Positions 61,074 to 64,000 of a DNA stretch of 64,000 nt are shown here, piece by piece. The DNA comes from Ulota crispa. Taxonomy: Eukaryota > Streptophyta > Bryopsida > Orthotrichales > Orthotrichaceae. The notes under the pieces are model-generated. The model saw only the letters and a list, made by a program, of their open reading frames with translations, was not told the origin of the DNA and searched no databases. The stretch covers positions 22,530,002-22,594,001 of the forward strand of contig OY987242.1 in NCBI GenBank assembly GCA_963920765.1, in the 5' to 3' direction. Each line of letters starts with the position of its first letter. Positions within the stretch are counted from its first letter, which is position 1. The translations under genes were made by a program, and so were the position numbers.

Positions 61074-61115
61074 GGCTACGATGCAGTGCCTTAATGGGAT
61101 GCTCGCATCGTAGCC
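61074..61115. repeat. 11-bp inverted repeat upstream of gene B
   Basis: GGCTACGATGC at 61074-61084 and its exact complement at 61105-61115, separated by 20 bp. It could form a stem-loop or be a paired protein-binding site. Gene A lacks it. Confidence 0.5.
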
Positions 61116-61288
61116 TTCCGTTGGTTCCGTCTCCGGTCTCGTCTCTCTGGTTTAGTTGGCAGGTTTTAGTTCTTTGGTCGCTCTCTTGGCTGCTGCTGTT
61201 TTGCAGTAGCTTAGTTTGAGGGGGAAAGGTCAGTTTGATGTTTATGGGCACTGAAGGGTGAACCCTTCGACGTCTGAGCGTGCCTACT

Positions 61289-61605
61289 GTGACCAGTATA
61301 ATACAAGATACTTTTCTTGGAATATACTCATAATTTTATTACATTTGAGATCAACGAAGAATTTTACATGCAAATGGTATCCAAATTGACATGTCCTTAT
61401 TGTCTATGAGTTCAAATTGATAAAAAAGTGTCCTAATTGACAAAAAAATGTCCTAATTAACAATAATGACCAAATTGACCTTGTTCTCTTGTAGTCAAAG
61501 TTGGAATATAAATCAATGTAAATCTAATGAGCTTTGTGAGATCACCACTTTAAACTTCTTGTTGGTAGTAAATGCCAATTATATGTTAGTGTATATGCTA
61601 TGCCC
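61289..61605 (+). repeat. Dispersed repeat, copy 2
   Basis: The copy begins GTGACCAGTATAATACAAGA and corresponds to 39786-39975. It contains an extra internal stretch with TGTCCTAATTGACAAAAAA-type short repeats around 61420-61470. Confidence 0.5.
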
Positions 61606-63171
61606 TATGATTGTTTAAGAGGGGAGGAGGCTTTGCTTTGAGATGCTACCTTAAGTTAAGAAAAGCAAGCTAGTGGTGAAGGGGCATAGCCTTTTGTAGC
61701 CTAACTGTTTGTTGATTATAATTTGTTTTGTTCTTTTTGACAATATATTATTGAGCATTAGATGTTTGGGTATTGTTTGATTTTATGTAATTGACAAAAA
61801 TATGAGAGTTTATTTCTTGTTTTATGACTACATGACCGTGAAGTGTTTCTCCAACAATTCATATGTTTACTATTTGAATTTGTTTTAATAGTATTCACTT
61901 GCAAATGCCCTTTTTCTTTGTCCTTTTTATTTTCATTTTGGATTTTCAACTCTCAACAATGGCCAAACAGTTGGGCTCTTAGAATTTAGTGTAGGGATTT
62001 TTTTTTAGCCTCAATGAACAATGCAATAAATGTGTCACATGAAATTGGAATTTTATATTGTTTTGTAAGCTCAATGATTCTATAGTATATAAATATACAC
62101 TAACCATTTTGTTGTTTTTTTAATTTATTACTTAAACTCAAGATTTCATACTTGCTTGTAAGCATGATATAATTTAGGTGATACTTGTGCCTCTATTAGG
62201 CTTTTTGATGTTTGTGTTTCCCTTTTAGATTTTACTATTAAGATTTTATGCTTGATCTTTTGTTATTCTTTGAGTTCTTAGGCTTTAGCAAAAAAAAGGA
62301 TTTGTTTTGTTTCCCTTCTTAAGACAAAATATTGACCATGTAGTATAGCCATATTGACATGGATAGAGGGAGTTGGAGCATTCAAATGGTTAGAAAATAA
62401 CTAAAGAGAGCATGTAAAAGTAGATTAATTTCCTTTATGAACACAATGATCTTTCATTACAAAAACATATATATAAATATCTAACAATGTTTCAAATACA
62501 ATGTCATTCACAAAATCAATTATAATTCTGATCCATACATGATGTCATATCAAGCAGGACTGCATAAAAAAATTATATCATATAACCACAATGTAAATGA
62601 ACTTACTATTTCATAATCTTGAGGATGTTAATTCTTATTTTTAATTCAAATAAATTAATGCTTTAGCCGTGATATCTTAGATAAAATATGTATATACTTG
62701 TTGATCTTATATACAAGACATTGCAAATATCATGTAGCAATTAATTATTTTTCATGGAAAATGCACCTGATTAGGAAACATATTTAAAAACAATATCTAT
62801 ACAATGTTTGCTAAAGAATACATAGTTTCAAAATGAAAGCCTACATTGAAATTAAAATGCACTTGTAATCAATATTTTGTGAAATTGTATTTCATATGTG
62901 ATATGTCTATGAATACATTTGCTAACTTGCAATAGAGCCTCATTCAATGATCATGAAGATACAACAGATTTAAATTAGTAAAATAAAATCCTCTAAAAAA
63001 GTTTCCCAAATCTAATTTCGACCTAAACAACAATATTTGATTAGCTAACAGAATCCAATTGTTAAAACTTGTAAAGCAAACACATAATTCCCCTCTTAAT
63101 TAGTAAAGTAACATCTCAAAAGGGAATAGTATCAAACCAATTCCAAATGTCTAATGAACGTATTTATTCTA
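61606..63171. other. AT-rich spacer, no gene seen
   Basis: Strongly AT-rich; only short chance frames. No recognisable repeats or genes. Confidence 0.55.
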
Positions 63172-63475
63172 GGAAAAATTTCATGGATATCCCTGAAGTT
63201 TGCAATATTTTCACAAATACCCTTACTTTTTTAGAAATATCACAAATACTCTTGAACCAAAAAAATTAGGTGTTTGTTGTTGTGCATGTCACTTCCTTCT
63301 CCCTTTGTGTGCACACTATTTCTTTTTATGAATGCACACAAGGAGAAAAAGAAGTACCATGCACAACAAAACAATCGCCTAAATTTTTTGGTCCAAGGGT
63401 ATTTGTGATATTTCTCGAAAAGCAGGGGTATCTATGAAATTATTGCAAACTCAGGGGTATCCATAAAAATTTTCC
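63172..63475. mobile_element. MITE (family F), intact-looking copy
   Basis: It runs from GGAAAAATTTCATGGATATC to the inverse ending AAATTTTCC. The interior is inverted too: TTGTGCATGTCACTTCCTTC against GAAGTACCATGCACAACAA. It matches the copy in CDSP32 intron 1 (8954-9271) over its whole length. Flanking duplications have decayed. Confidence 0.72.
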
Positions 63476-64000
63476 TGTGTTAAAATGCCAAAGAATACTC
63501 ACTAGACTAACAAAGATGATGTAGTTTTGAAAACCCAGTTGAATTAGAAATCTATATCAATTCTAGATCTGGTTTTAACGTCATATTTTTGGCACTTCGA
63601 AACATATATCTTTTACAAGTACCACCATCCTAACGCAACTTCTCACATCACTCTCAATGGCAAGAAGAGGAAGCCATAGTAGAAGACAAATGAACAAATC
63701 AGATGTTGTTTTTCATCACTATTATATAACTTAAAATGCTATTGCAAAATGGTGTACTTTTCCTATACACGGTCATTGGATCACACAAACACGCACAACA
63801 ATCTCTCGCTATGAATGTGATCTCAACAATTTCTAATTCTGTCCATGTGCCAAAGGTAGTAGAACTAACCCTAAGCACAAAAAGTGAGCCCTCGCTATTT
63901 ACACCACCTCAAAAATTGTTATATACATCCTTGTGATGTAGTGAAATTACCGCCAGAAAAATGTATATTGAACCCTAATTGTGGGTGGTATCTACATCCA
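63476..64000. other. Spacer to the end of the window
   Basis: No coding pattern, RNA gene or repeat boundary is visible. Confidence 0.5.

Larger units (their letters stand above)
59922..61120 (-). promoter_or_regulatory. Promoter/leader region of RBP45/47 gene B
   Basis: From 60421 outward the sequence diverges from gene A while keeping the same order of landmarks: the CTTCGACGG segment, GTCCCGCATGGGA with the uORF, the putative donor (GCAG|GTCAGT, exon end 60892) and a telo-box-like TTAGGGTTTAG near 60640-60652. The leader intron would run 60891-60014. A strong inverted repeat lies at 61074-61115. Confidence 0.5.

Noticed and set aside
1-64000. tRNA, rRNA or other structured RNA genes
   Set aside because: No tRNA-type T-arm or anticodon arrangement, and no rRNA-like sequence, was noticed; a covariance search would be needed to exclude small RNAs.

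Overview
This is a eukaryotic nuclear window from a land plant. It has intron-rich genes with GT-AG junctions, a chloroplast-targeted stress thioredoxin of the plant-only CDSP32 family, an RBP45/RBP47-type triple-RRM protein, and a dense load of plant-type transposable elements in very AT-rich spacer. The species cannot be read from the sequence. Short, GC-rich gene islands in AT-rich, TE-filled DNA, plus a ZNF862-like hAT relic, make me lean towards a seedless plant (bryophyte, lycophyte or fern), but that is a guess.

Layout. 1-7.8 kb: AT-rich DNA around a decayed hAT-like (ZNF862-like) transposase gene on the minus strand with a recognisable TATA box. 8.07-11.79 kb: CDSP32 (plus, three exons, 311 aa), with MITE-like insertions in both introns. 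11.8-20.2 kb: no host gene; a hAT-like MITE and a 1.56-kb near-perfect hairpin flanked by 9-bp direct repeats. 20.27-21.50 kb: a DUF1223 (thioredoxin-like fold) gene on the minus strand, with a tandem repeat upstream of its start. 22.5-26.5 kb: a possible gene fragment and several MITEs. 26.57-33.17 kb: RBP45/47 gene copy A (plus, eight coding exons, 450 aa). 34-53 kb: a TE graveyard holding a PIF/Harbinger transposase relic, a long-TIR element, and a dead RepHel Helitron interrupted by two TTAA-flanked elements. 54.42-61.1 kb: RBP45/47 gene copy B (minus), the inverted twin of copy A. 61.3-64 kb: AT-rich DNA with another MITE.

The most striking structure is the pair of inverted arms carrying the RBP45/47 genes. 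Over about 6.65 kb (27165-33809 against 53776-60420) position x in one arm pairs with 87585-x in the other without any detectable indel; introns and a 21-nt homopolymer are included. Just outside, the arms are still homologous but clearly diverged. The upstream leader/promoter is about 70% identical by eye in its best part. The inner about 140 bp differs at roughly one base in ten and is split by a Stowaway-like MITE present in only one arm. An old inverted duplication whose core was recently homogenised by gene conversion fits this; a false duplication made by the assembler is the main alternative. Both paralogues also carry a 19-codon upstream ORF of identical length in their divergent leaders.

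The known genes do not form an obvious pathway. CDSP32 acts in plastid redox defence, the RBP45/47 pair binds RNA, and the DUF1223 protein is uncharacterised.
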